Shown: positions 22,912 through 34,500 of the stretch, piece after piece
Numbering within the stretch: the first letter of the stretch is position 1
Layout: each line of letters opens with the position of its first letter
From: Metaphire vulgaris
Lineage: Eukaryota > Annelida > Clitellata > Crassiclitellata > Megascolecidae
Length of the DNA stretch: 64,000 nt
Assembly: GCA_018105865.1 (NCBI GenBank)
Contig: CM030868.1
Span: 10,901,745 to 10,965,744 of the forward strand
Direction of reading: 5' to 3'
Position numbers and translations under genes: made by a program
Notes under the pieces: model-generated
The model's database searches: none
What the model saw: only the letters and a program-made list of their open reading frames with translations
What the model was told of the DNA's origin: nothing

Positions 22912-23166
22912 TTACACTTGGTTTAGTATCAAGAACTTTTTAACATTAGATTTAAATAAAGAAAGATTATTATAATTCTTAATGTTAGAAGGTAATTTAT
23001 TCCAAATTCTTGGGCCGGAGAGTTTAATAGTAAATAGTCTACACTGTAGTTGTTGATGAGGCAAAGGGAACACAGAGGCTATTATACTGTTTCTAAGTGA
23101 TTTTACATAAGACATATTGGTTTTGTCAATGAAATTTATTTGGAAAGATGCCTCGAGGGCTACCAA
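22912..23166 (-). pseudogene. LINE ORF2 C-terminal fragment
   Basis: An 84-codon frame encodes FTIKLSGPRIWNKLPSNIK and SNVKKFLILNQ, which resembles the extreme C-terminus of CR1/Jockey-group reverse transcriptase proteins. There is no upstream RT domain. It is a dead 5'-truncated copy. Confidence 0.65.
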
Positions 23167-23279
23167 TCAGCACCCGGTGGGCAGGATGCGGACCGCCGGT
23201 TGGCCGCCCCTATCCTAGTCGTTAGTTGTCCACTTGAAACTAATTAATGTACAGCTTTTGAACGTTTGATTCGATATAA

Positions 23280-23705
23280 GGAGCTGTCCATTATTATCAT
23301 TAATTACGTCAACAAAATAGGGGGAGGGGCTTTGAAAAAGTTTGACAGTTGTTGACAGGGGGAGGTGGGGTCAAGAGAAGTTGACGTCAACAATTTTTTA
23401 CAAATGATAAAAAATAGGAAATTTCATGGAATTCTATTTATTACAACATAAAAAAGCATGACAAGCAAAAAAAGGTCATCACCACCACATTTTGACACTA
23501 ATTGATGAACAAAAGAAGGGAAACGGCCTCATCGCTGCAAAAATAATAACCTTCTAAATGTTTTAGGGGGACCTGTCACTGGTCTTAGTGGGGGTCAAAA
23601 GTTTTTTTACATAATTTTAGGAGGTCACTGAAAGTTGACAGTTGTTGACAAGGGGAGGGGGTCAAAATTGCCCAAAAATTGTTGACATAATTAATTGACA
23701 GCCCC
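23280..23705. mobile_element. MITE, GGGGCTGTCC family, copy 2
   Basis: The left end is GGAGCTGTCCATTA, the right end is TTAATTGACAGCCCC, and the 3-bp duplication is TAA. The interior matches the other copies (AAAATAGGAAATTTCATGG, TCACTGAAAGTTGACAGTTG). Confidence 0.8.
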
Positions 23706-24410
23706 TAAGGATTTAATAGTAAATTCATTGTTTTTATAAAATAGATTGGAATGAAGTATTGTCGCTTGAATTGTTTAGTAGCACATTTAAGAAGCGTAGT
23801 TTTATCTTTGAAAGGCACATTAACCAAGGTGAAAGTTTTAAGAATTTTTGGAATTTAAAGTTTTTGTGATATTGTTCTAGCAAGGTTAGGTGTTGTTAGA
23901 TAAGATTAGATTTTCGGTCAAGGTTAAACAAGATTAGATTTGTAATCTTTTCTAAGTATGTGATTAGATAAGATTAGTTTTTCAATCAAGATTAAACAAC
24001 ATTATATTTTTAATCTTTTTTAAGTATTTGGTTGTTTCCTTTATTCAGCATAGAACAATGCTGAACAATAATAATTATAATTTAATTAGTACGGAAAATG
24101 TTTTAAGTAAAACGATATAGTTATGCAGACTTCACATAATGGAACTTTAAACCACAGACACACATATCAAGGGCCCATAAAATTTATCTACCATCAAGGG
24201 GCCCTGTTAATTTCCAATGCCACTATATGGACAGTATGTCCCTGCATAATGCTGTGGTTTTTAAAAATCAGAAACCATTTACTGTAAAAATTTGCATTTA
24301 TAAATACAGCATTTGGTCGCATACAATTGACATTTTGATAAAAGTTTGGAAAAACGCTGCGTTAATGCACTCATTCTAAGCAATTTGACTAGTCCAGGTT
24401 TATGAAAAAT

Positions 24411-24481
24411 AGTTAGCCTCCATGCTTAGAAGTTACCACTCAAACGGCCCCCCACTTGCCAAATCCTGGAGCCGCCACTGC
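24411..24481. mobile_element. Right-end fragment of the CAGTGGCGGCTCC MITE
   Basis: It carries CATGCTTAGAAGTT, CACTTGCCAAATCCTGG and GAGCCGCCACTG, as in the intact copy at 35527-35768. The left end is not seen. Confidence 0.65.
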
Positions 24482-24633
24482 CCCAGATAAATGATCAACT
24501 TAAGCAGGAAGGCTGTGACCGATGGGCCCCTGAAGTCAACAACACGCCAGTGATGTACTGGGCTGCAAAAAGGGGCCCTGGTAATTGGCCTAGAGTTCAA
24601 CAATTTCCAGAGCCCATCTTTTAAACCCAGTAT

Positions 24634-25050
24634 CAGGGGCATAGTGACGGGAGGCATATCGGTATATATACACCCAAAATAGTGTATGTATATAATACAG
24701 TATTTATAACATATATATACATTCTTCTTCTTCTTTAGGTGCTGTGTATTTCACTATTTCTACGTTAGCGACCATGGACTTCCACTTTGTTCTATCTTGA
24801 CATCCTCTTATTAGTTCGATGTTATTCATTATTCCCTCAATTCCTTCTCGTAGGCAGTCTACATAGGTGTTTCTCTGCCTTCCTCTTGTTCTTTTTCCCT
24901 CCACTTTTCCGATTATTGCCAAATGCTCCAGTCCTTCCTTCCTCATTACATATACATATATAGTATAATATTTATATATGTATATTATATAAAATATATA
25001 CCCCAAATGTATACCCCTTCCCCCAAATCAAATTCCTGGCTATGCCCCTG
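24634..25050. mobile_element. hAT-like MITE, CAGGGGCGTAGCC family, carrying a LINE insert
   Basis: Ends CAGGGGCATAGTGACGGG and CTGGCTATGCCCCTG, with a perfect 8-bp duplication CCCAGTAT at 24626-24633 and 25051-25058. It is much longer than its relative at 41957-42130 because a LINE 3' fragment (24721-24960) and TA repeats lie inside. Confidence 0.8.
24721..24960 (-). pseudogene. LINE 3' end fragment (second LINE family), GAA tail
   Basis: The minus strand encodes MRKEGLEHLAIIGKVEGKR, RGRQRNTYVDCL and RTKWKSMVANV, typical of the C-terminus of endonuclease/RT proteins found in many animal genomes. It ends in a short GAA repeat (TTCTTCTTCTTC on the plus strand). It is a 5'-truncated fragment. 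Confidence 0.75.
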
Positions 25051-25203
25051 CCCAGTATGCCACTCTCATATTGTTGACCACAGGGGCCCATCAGTCACAT
25101 TTTCAGCCAAATGTTCAGCCATGCGCAAGTGATGCAGACATGAAGGGCAAATGATTGAACTTTGCTTAAAAAACTTAATACGCAACAAGAAATTCATTAT
25201 TGG

Positions 25204-25391
25204 CAGGGCTTTTTTCAGTGGGAACGCACGGGAACGGCGTTCCCACACCTTTTTTGCCAGATCGTATATATAATTATGGATATGTAATAATGCGTTTGGG
25301 AATGTACAGGTACGGCGTTCCCACACCCGTTTTTGTTGAAGAGTAAAAAAAGGAAGAGTTCCAAAACTTTTTTTCCTAGAAAAAAGCACTG
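25204..25391. mobile_element. hAT-like MITE, CAGGGCTTTTTT family, copy 2
   Basis: The left end is CAGGGCTTTTTTCAGTGG and the right end is AGAAAAAAGCACTG. The interior GAACGGCGTTCCCAC matches 25949-26136. No perfect flanking duplication was found for this copy. Confidence 0.7.
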
Positions 25392-25948
25392 ATTAATTAT
25401 TGGTGATCAACAGTTATGATCACTAAAGATAAAAAATGGTCAGTTTTTTTATATTTGTTTATTTTCAATATAGAAAATAGTATTTCATATGACAACGTTG
25501 CATGCTAATTTTAAAAACGATACAAAACAACGCATTGCTGATGCGTTAAAAATATATATAAGTGAAATATGTAGCACAAGCATCTGTTGAAGTAGAATAT
25601 TTTACTTTTTTTACTGTTAGTTTTCAGAGCAAAAGTCTTTACAAGATAAACTATGCCTGATAAATTATTTTTTAAAGCAGCAAAATTCAGCTGGAAATCG
25701 TAAAAAAAAAATAGAAAATGGAATGTTCAGCAAATTTGCAAACTTTGTACATGGGGGAACAAGAGTCAAAATGGGGCAGACTGTTGTGAGGATGGACTGA
25801 GTTAATATGCCCAAGGCTTGGCCTGAGGGGTGTTACTGATGGGCTTGGGTGGGCTGAGAAAATTTTTTGCTTGAAAAGGAATAATTATTGCAGTTGCCAC
25901 ATTTTTATACGTGCGATCCAAAGAAGTCATGATCTAACCAATTACAAA

Positions 25949-26136
25949 CAGGGCTTTTTTCAGTGAGAACGCACGGAACGGCATTCCCACACCTTTTTTT
26001 CGCCAGATTTTATATATAATTATGGATATGTAATAATGCGTTTGGGAACGTACAGGTACGGCGTTCCCACGCCCGTTTTTGTTGAAGAGTAAAAAAGGAT
26101 GAGCTCCCAGATCTTTTCTCCAAGAAAAAAGCACTG
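25949..26136. mobile_element. hAT-like MITE, CAGGGCTTTTTT family, copy 3
   Basis: It has CAGGGCTTTTTTCAG and AAAAAAGCACTG ends with a perfect 8-bp duplication ATTACAAA at 25941-25948 and 26137-26144. Copy 1 is at 10302-10573. Confidence 0.85.
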
Positions 26137-26450
26137 ATTACAAATATTAATGTCGAGGACAATAAATTCATCTTCAAGTTGTTAAAAGAATACACAAACA
26201 AAGAACTCAGCAAACCGGTTTTCAACTTTCATCGAAAGTGAATAAATTTTCAGACTAGCAATGGCGGGCATTTCCATGATCAGTGCATGCTATTATAATA
26301 ACAGTGCTGCAAAAATCTCAACGGTATCAGTTACAGTGATATGAGGAAGTATTTGTATTGCATGTCTCTTTCATCCATCCATCAGACTGAAGCCACATCT
26401 CCTATCTGTAAACAATCAAATATCCAAAGCAGTGGTTACCACTTCAATTA

Positions 26451-26622
26451 CAGTAGAACTTTGTTATAACAGACTCATCTGTAATGTATAGTTGGTAATA
26501 AAGTACCACAATGTACGAAACCGTGCGAATGCGCTACCGTATTGGATATAACGTACCTCGGATACTGTATGATGTACTAAATTTTACAGACCCAATGAGC
26601 GCGTTATAACGAAGTTCTACTG
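26451..26622. mobile_element. Tigger/pogo-like MITE, copy 2
   Basis: Ends CAGTAGAACTTTGTTATAAC and GTTATAACGAAGTTCTACTG are nearly perfect inverted repeats with TA on both sides. It is non-coding. Confidence 0.85.
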
Positions 26623-26706
26623 TAAATTTAATGGTCTGTTTGCATTAATTGCATTTTAACATTAATAATTGCTATGACAACAGTAAAACACAGTAGATGT
26701 CACATA

Positions 26707-26786
26707 CAGGGTGGCGCAAAAAAACGGACTATATTAAACTCATACCTAAATGTGACTACCCTAGTCAAGTTTTTTGCGCCACCCTG
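26707..26786. mobile_element. Mariner-like MITE, CAGGGTGG family, copy 2
   Basis: An 80-bp near-palindrome with CAGGGTGGCGCAAAAAA and its complement, TA on both sides. The centre CTAAATGTGACT matches copy 1 at 15818-15890. Confidence 0.85.
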
Positions 26787-26790
26787 TATA

Positions 26791-27002
26791 CAGTGGCGTA
26801 ACGAGGGGCACTTTGTTGACGGGCCCCGGGCGAGGGGGCCCGCCGAAGAGGGGTTTGGGTTAGGGTTAAGGTTAGGGTTAACCCTAACCCTAAACCCTAG
26901 AAACGATGTGGTGACGACCTTTTTTTTTGCTCGTCAGGCCCAAACCTTGGGGCCCCATGTCAACAATGTCCCCGGGCCCCCAAGAGTCACGCTATGCCAC
27001 TG
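26791..27002. mobile_element. hAT-like MITE with a central telomere-repeat palindrome
   Basis: Ends CAGTGGCGTAACG and GCTATGCCACTG, with a perfect 8-bp duplication CCTGTATA at 26783-26790 and 27003-27010. At 26852-26899 the core reads TTAGGG-type repeats that turn into CCCTAA-type repeats, a head-to-head telomeric palindrome. GGGCCCCGGG arms flank it. Confidence 0.85.
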
Positions 27003-27223
27003 CCTGTATAGTAAACTGTTCATGCTGTAATATTAAGACAAGTTGACATAGAAAGTGGCCCAAGCAGAGTGATATGATCGAGTGTATCTGCCTGTACTGT
27101 ATATTAGCAAAGAAGTCACTGAAGCGCTTAAAACCACTGTAAATAAGTGACAAACTAACAGGTTGACGCCACGCCTGTACAAAATTCGTGCCAATACTCT
27201 CTGTATGTGCACAAAATTTGAAG

Positions 27224-27427
27224 CAGAGGCATAGCGAGGGGGCAGGGGGGCATATGCCCCCGGGCACCAGGGTGAGGGGGCGCCAAAATTGGGATATTGG
27301 GGTCAGTTAAATACGTATTAAATAAGAAGAAACAAGCGCGGCGAGCTGTTTTTGGCTAGTCAGCATTATAGGGGGCGCCAATGGTACACTTTGTCCCCGG
27401 GCGCCTTATACCCTCGCTACGCCTCTG
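27224..27427. mobile_element. hAT-like MITE, CAGAGGCGTAGCG family, copy 1
   Basis: The left end CAGAGGCATAGCGAGGG and right end CCCTCGCTACGCCTCTG are inverted. The flanks ATTTGAAG/AATGGAAG match at 6 of 8. The inner arms GGGGGCATATGCCCCCGGGC and GCCCCGGGCGCC are shared with 38035-38328. Confidence 0.75.
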
Positions 27428-27884
27428 AATGGAAGGCACCCATTTAAAGCCATAACAAGCAGCTAGCTATTCATTGTCTTTTGATAATTATCAAACTTCA
27501 TCATTGCTGAAAACAAGAAAACGGCATTAATCTGTGGCTCCTCGGTTTACTTGAAGAAGTTCCAAATGAAGAAATCAGCACGCAGCCACAAATTTGCAAA
27601 GCTATAACTTCTAAAAACTTAGGTAAGGTACAGGTAGTCCCATAGGGTCCAGCGTTGATCTCCATGTACTATAGGCAAGCAGCAATGCAGGTGGCTTATA
27701 CAATTAATCTAGAGTAGTTTACCATTGCTTTCTCTAGACCCGCATTTTACCTTCACGGTTTAACACTAAAAAATGTAAACAGTTACGACTACAGTGTATG
27801 TTTTTGGCAAGCCATCAAATTTTGCTGAATCTGTTGAAATAATTTTTGACAACGTGGATCTGAGAAAATTGCTATCTACAATAC

Positions 27885-28125
27885 GTAAAAGACAACTTCA
27901 ATTTTTTTGGACATATAATGAGGAAGAAAGGCATAGAAAACCTGGTAACTACTGGAAAAGTCGAAGGCAAAAGATCAAGAAGAAGCCAAAGAATGCAGCA
28001 GCTTACTGACTGATGTAAAGGGGGTGACTACAGAATTGGAATTAATACAAGCAACACACAACAGAGAGAAATGGAAGTCCATAGTCGTCAACGTAGAAAT
28101 ACACGACACCTGAAGAAGAAGAAGA
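27885..28125 (+). pseudogene. LINE 3' end fragment (second LINE family), GAA tail
   Basis: Across frames it reads RKRQLQFF, GKVEGKRSR, REKWKS-like blocks and ends CACCTGAAGAAGAAGAAG. It matches the minus-strand fragment at 24721-24960. It contains stops and frameshifts. It lies just downstream of the PAK stop codon, on the opposite strand. Confidence 0.65.
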
Positions 28126-28184
28126 AGAAGAGAATGATCTGGGACCAAAGTCTAACGAATTAAGCATAAAAATGAAAACGGTTC

Positions 28185-28506
28185 TTACAACGTCTCCTTG
28201 GCTTTCCGTGCGGCAATGATGTTCTTCTTGATTCCACTCAGGCTAGCTGCCTTCTTCAGAAACGGATGTTCAAGAAGCTCAAACGACGACGCCCGCTTCT
28301 CCGGATCCACCACAAGACATCGATTGAGAAAGTCCAACAGCTCCACCGAGAGCTTCTTCTTGCTCTTGATCTCCGGTTTCCCGATGGCGCCGATCAAGTA
28401 GAGCGCCCGGACGGGGCTCTCGTTCAAGTACGGCGGTTCTCCCTCGATCATTTCGATCACCAAGATCCCAAGACTCCAAATGTCAATCTTGTAACTGTAG
28501 TTTTTT
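28185..28506 (-). CDS. PAK gene exon 6 (kinase C-lobe, stop)
   Basis: The acceptor is GATTTTCCAG and the stop TAA is at 28185-28187. It encodes [32 protein letters not shown] and a C-terminal ARKAKETL. It completes the Lys codon started by exon 5. Confidence 0.93.
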
Positions 28507-31500
28507 CTGGAAAATCCCAATCAAAATTAAATTACAGATGAAATTAAACCTCCTACACTCTTACCTAACAGTATGTCACCTCTACCGGGTACTTCACAAC
28601 TTAATAGAAATAATAACGTGACTTAAAGTGGTTTATGAGTTAGCCTGTGCGAGAACCACTATAATTACTCTCAACATTTAATAACCCAATTTTCCTAGAT
28701 AACATTTGCATCCATTTATTGTTTCAACTGTTAGTGCCTTTTCGTCCAAATGGTTCCGATTGTCCACAACCCTTGCACTAAAGAAATTTTTCTTCCTTGG
28801 TCCTCCATCAGCTTGAATAGTTTGCGGTTGTGGCCTCATGTACTGCTATAGCATGCTAATCTAGCTTTGAATTATAAAATTATTAACAGACAACAGAACT
28901 TGTCAACTTAACTTAGTAAAGTAATGCTTCTCAAGGAAAATTAACTAGGCTTTGTTTACCATGGAAAAAGAAAAAGAGCTAAACAAAATAGGGTAATGTT
29001 ATCAGTTACTACTGCAGCAAGTAAACCATAAAAGAATGAGGGCAACTCAGTGACGTATCCAGAATTTCCGGAAGGGAGGGGTTTTGGTTTTTGGTTTTGA
29101 CCATGACCAACTTTTGAAAAAAATCTTGAGAAGCAAAAAAAAGGTTATCTACTATATATTTTTTCCTGACAAGCAAAAAAGGTCGTCAATGCCAAGGGGG
29201 AGGGGTTTTGACCACCAAAATCACGTTCTAAAATTATAAATGCATAGAGACTCATTGAAAATATTTAGTTTTCGGCAGCTAAGGGGGGTTTTAACCCCCA
29301 AACCCCCCCAATTGGCTACGCCACCGGGGCAACCCATTCAAAGCAACAAGCTCACTTGGAAACGACTTCCGGGGCCATCCAGTACGGCGTTCCGACCATC
29401 GTGTTGCGGTTACTGCGATCCGGCGTTATCTGAGCGCAGAAGCCAAAGTCCGTCAACTTGACCTCGCCGTTCATTCCGAGGAGAACGTTGTCGCTCTTTA
29501 TGTCGCGATGGATGATGTCCTGACGGTGAAGGAAGGCGAGGGCCTCGAGGCATTTCTGGCATATTCCGGCGATCTGACCTTCGCTCAGGACGGTCTCCAT
29601 GACGACGTCGGTCAGAGCCCCGCCGTCGAGGTATTCCATGACGACCCAGAGTTCCGAGTCGACGAGGTAGCTCTCGATGTAGTTGACTATGTTCGGATGG
29701 CGATACTCTTCCATGACCTCGATCTCTGTGATGATCAGCTCTTTCTTAGGCTGACGATCGAGATCCATTTTCTTGATCGCAACCATTTCGCCGTTTCGAG
29801 TGTCTTTAGCCAGGCACACGGTTCCGGACGCCCTAAAATCAAAGAAATATTCGAACGGAGTCAAAACTCACAATTTTACAATCTTCTCAATATATTCGAT
29901 ATATTCGGCTCAGATGACAAGCAAGTGAAATATGCATGTCAGGTTATTACATTACAGAGTGACCATTATTACCCTAATATTCTAATGCCAAATATTCAGA
30001 ATTTTCAGTTGCTATCCATACATAATATTAGCATACAGGTACCTATTAATATTTCAGTGCTGCTGTCAAAATTACAATACATGCCAGCCAGGGATATTTT
30101 TACACCCCCTAGGATCCCCAACACCCCCAATTTGAGACCGACACCCCCCAACACCTCCCAATATGAGCCTGGGATTACCTTTTTTTCTTTTTTTGCTTGT
30201 CAGACATTTTCAGCATGCATGGACCCCCAAAATATACAGACACCCCACAAATTGATAATCCTAGAAATAACCCTTATGCCAGCCTTAAATCCAGATGTTG
30301 TCACAATCATAAAAGTTCATTGACTGATTGGTTTGTTGATTGATTGATTGATTGATTGACTGATTGATTGACTGATTGATCTGAATAGCCTCTAGAATAA
30401 ACTGCACAAAAATTCTCAAGTGTCAGAATAAATACATTGGAACTGCCTCAACGGATGCTAAATCTAAATTCAAAATCAAATACCCAATTCTATAATTACA
30501 CAAACATGCAAACACACAAACAAAAACAGACAGAGAGATAGAGACAGAAAATTTATTGACATAGACTAGAGCTGTGCCGATTAATCGGCAACATTCATAA
30601 TCAGACCGATTATTAGGACAATCGGAACAATCGGTAATCGGGCGCCAGTCTGGGTTGCCGATACCGATTGATCGGTAACATTCGTATTCGGGCCGATTAT
30701 TAGGGTTATCAGAACTATCGGCTAATAGGGTGCCGATGATTTTTCTCTGGCCGGCATTATGACCTCTCGGCTGGAGCAAATGGTGAGTGTTGCTCTCTGG
30801 GAGTTCTTTTTCGCTTCCTTTGGAGACGATGCTGACACCATCTGCAGAGTCGGTGGCTGTGATTAAACACACGTTATGCATTTGAGTCTCTTGGCAAACC
30901 TCAAATTGCAATTGCATATAGAAGACATGTGCATTTGGGCTGCACCTGTATGGCATATTTGATTGCATGATTATTAAAAACACCCAACTTGGAGAATTCG
31001 ACAGATAATCGGTATCGGCAAAACAATCGGTCATCTAACAATCGGAACAATCGGTAATCGGAACAATCGGCAAAATGTGCAATCGGCACAGCTCTAACAT
31101 AGACATAGGCTGATAAAACAATAGACTGGATGTGTGCCATAGAGGTACGTATTTACCCTGAACCAACTTTCTGTTTCACGGAATACTTCGAGCGAGGATC
31201 ATCTTTTGAGACAAGTCTTTCTGAATTCAGTCAATGCAGACAATTAACACAAGGCATGTCAATGACGAAATTATGCATTCAACAATACGCAGACATGTCC
31301 AACAATTGATCATTCCATTGCATCAAAATTATAATATTATAAAATCTACGTAAAATGTGACAGAAATTCACCAATCCTAGCTGTCAATCCTCCTCCACTT
31401 CCAGTAAAAATTTCCAGCATTGTAAAAAAAACAAAAACCAAAAACTATAAAGCAGCATGAAAGTACTTTCTGCAGAGTCTGCAGGTTGCAAGAACTTAAA

Positions 31501-34500
31501 AGAAACTTTATATGGATTTTTCACTGATACAAAATAAAACACAAAGGAGCCATAATTAAAACACAATTGTTGACGACGCTCATAAAATCTTAATACAGTA
31601 GAACCTCGTTATATCGAAGTTCAAGGGACCATGATAAATACTTCGATATATCCGAGGTTTGATATATCCGATTCCTGTACCATTAACACTGTATTGGCGG
31701 GACCGGCGCTCAAACTTCGATATAAACGTGATTTCGATATAAGCGAGTTCGATATAACGAGGCTCTACTGTAGATTACGAAGAGAATTGCAGATTTTTAC
31801 ACAATCATTGACAGAAACAGAATCAGAATGTTCAGCAAAGGACTTTTAACAAAAAAAGTGGCAAATGACGACTTGTTAAAACACATATTAAAACACAGAA
31901 ATTTGTCAAATAATTGCAAAACAAAGTCGTGACCCACTGAGTATGTTCATTATCTCCTCGTTCGTCAGCTTCTTTTTCCGATCCGATTTCTTTCGCATCT
32001 TCAGCTTCATCATGCCGTCCGCATGGTCAGCGGATGCAGACGCATCGCCGGAAAACTTCAAAGGAAAAAATTACGTGTAAATTACGAGTGCACGCTGCGG
32101 CATCTTTAACCCCTTTACCGGGAACCCCGAACATGTTCGTCCATTTTACATTGAGTTACAGTTAACTACATGGTAAAGGGGTTAAAAAACTTATTACAAA
32201 AAAGATATCAAACGATTCTCTCAAAATAAAGAAGTTCATGTCTGTATCCTGAATAAACTGCTTAATGACCACAGCAGCTCATGAGTTAGGCTCCACGTGC
32301 ATTCAAAACCCTCTAATATCACATTATCTGCGGCAAAATTTCTATATTTAATAGATCACAGAAATCAAACTGAATAGAATTGTGGAGCAACGATGAACAT
32401 ATCGTATTAATATATTATTAATATTATTATTAATATTATTATTATTAGCTGGGCAATTTATATAGTGCAATAAGCATGGCAGAATCGCCAAAGATAAGAG
32501 CGCTTTACAATACTACATATACCCGATGGTGAATAGGTGGGTAAATATATATTGGTTAAATGTGGTCAGTACCAGTGGCACCCACAGAAATTTTTCTGAT
32601 GGGCGGGGTGGGGGTTGGGGGTAAAACACAATGGTCAAGTCTAATATAGATTTCAAAATATTCAATTTCACAGTTCTTCAGTAGTGTCATTTCACACTTT
32701 TCTTGGGTGACAAGATAATTTTTTGGTCAATTTTGGTCAAATTTATAAAATTTTGACATTTTTTGGCAACTTTTGGCAACTTTTGGTGAATTTTGGACAT
32801 TTTTGGCGATTTTTTGCACATTTGACATTTATTTATTTATTTAATACATTATACAAAATTTCTTCATTTCCTTGAGGGACACAGCCCCCTGCCCCCAAAT
32901 GATGCCCCTGCAGTTCTTAGTTAGAGTTAAGTTACTCAATTTCACTGTATTCCATCGGTAGTGTTTTAGTGTGCAAAAATTGGTCAAAAGCCGAAATATA
33001 GTTAGTTTTAAAAAATATTTTTTGCATTTTCCAGGGGCGCAGGTGCCTCCTCTTGACCCCAATGTGTGGGCGTCCGTGGTCAGAACTGTTATCCTGTCAA
33101 AATCACAGCTTATATAACGGAGAGATACCTCGTCTTTTCCGTCACCTCGAATCCGCAGGGTTTCAAGCGATGGAGGATCAAGTTCCGGCCGATTTCCATC
33201 TACGGTGTCGACGTCAGAAGCATCGGAGGAGTCTATGGATGAGAGGTCTTCCATGGAATCTGCCCCCATATATTTGTTGAAATTCGACTTCTGCAGCTTT
33301 TTGTCGTAAGCCTCAAGAGCGTTGACGACCGCGTTTGGGTTTTCGTTCTTCTCGGCCTCGCTTTCGGCAAAACACAACGGAAACAGTCGGTTTATCCACT
33401 TTAAAATCACTTTAATCAATTTAAAAAATAGTCTTTTTACTAGAAAACAAAATCATTTCTTCCAATTTCTGAGCAACATCAAATTAATTCCAAGTAAACT
33501 GTTTCGATTCAATCACAAAATACAAGAACGGCATTGTGATCTAATGTAATGTGATGTGGAATGTAATGTAATGTAAAGTAATGTGGAATTTGTATAGCGC
33601 CTCTTCTATTTCTACTCAGAGGTGATAAATAAAGTAGCACAAATAAAAAAAGTAGCACATGAAAACAAATCACTTTAAACAAATTATACAATAAATAAAT
33701 AAATAATTTAGAGTGTCTTAATTATTACCATGACATTAGGTCTCAAAAAGGTCACATCACAATAACACAACATTTTATTCAGACATACTTACAAAATCCA
33801 AGGCTTGATGCAAATTTGGAAAATCATTGGGAAGATGTGAAATAAAGAGCTTTGAGCAATTTTAGGGAGAAATAAAGATTTTAAAAATTGACCTTTCAGG
33901 GGGAAATAAAGATTAAAAAATTGACCTTATAGGGGAAATAAAGATTAAACAAATGGAAATTTGAGGTGAAATAAAGATACAAAATTGACCGTTTAGGGAA
34001 AAATAAAGACAAAAAATTGACCTTTTGGAGGGAAATAAAGATACAAAATTGATATTTTAGGGGAAAATAAATACAAAAAATTGACCTTTTTGGAGGAGAT
34101 AAAGATACAAATTTGACCTTACAGCCCGATAAACTGATACTCTGCTCCTTCTGTACTTGTCAAAACTACACAAAAAAGTGGTGTTCTGTGCCGTTAAATG
34201 GCTGAAATCGTTTGGCAGATTTTTACCAATCATGTGCGGTTGAACAAATTGATTGAAGGCAATTGATTGATGACAACTGATTGACGACACTGCCAATGCT
34301 CATAGATTCACTATACAAGATTAATCCTAACAGGGACAACATAAGAATAAGCAGCTACTACTGTACGACTTTCCAAAGCTCTGTATACATTTAGGAGATG
34401 TTACTTACTTACTTACCTGGAAAAGTAGAAAACATGAGCAGTTACTGACCTGATGTTAGCATTTTCCAGCCACTGCTGCCACGTCACCGGCAGGCCGCGA

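Larger units (their letters stand above)
21623..28184. other. Intergenic TE-rich region between the GH3 and PAK genes
   Basis: No host exon is supported. The region is mainly SINE, LINE fragments and MITEs listed separately. The GH3 and PAK genes converge here (+ and -), so it should hold both 3' UTRs, but no clear poly(A) signal was pinned down. Confidence 0.55.

Noticed and set aside
26851..26900. TTAGGG/CCCTAA repeats as a chromosome end or fusion point
   Set aside because: The repeats lie exactly in the middle of an element with inverted ends and an 8-bp duplication, so transposition explains them better.
29508..30323. A 271-codon plus-strand frame
   Set aside because: Its first 110 codons are the antisense of PAK exon 5 and the rest runs through intron sequence.
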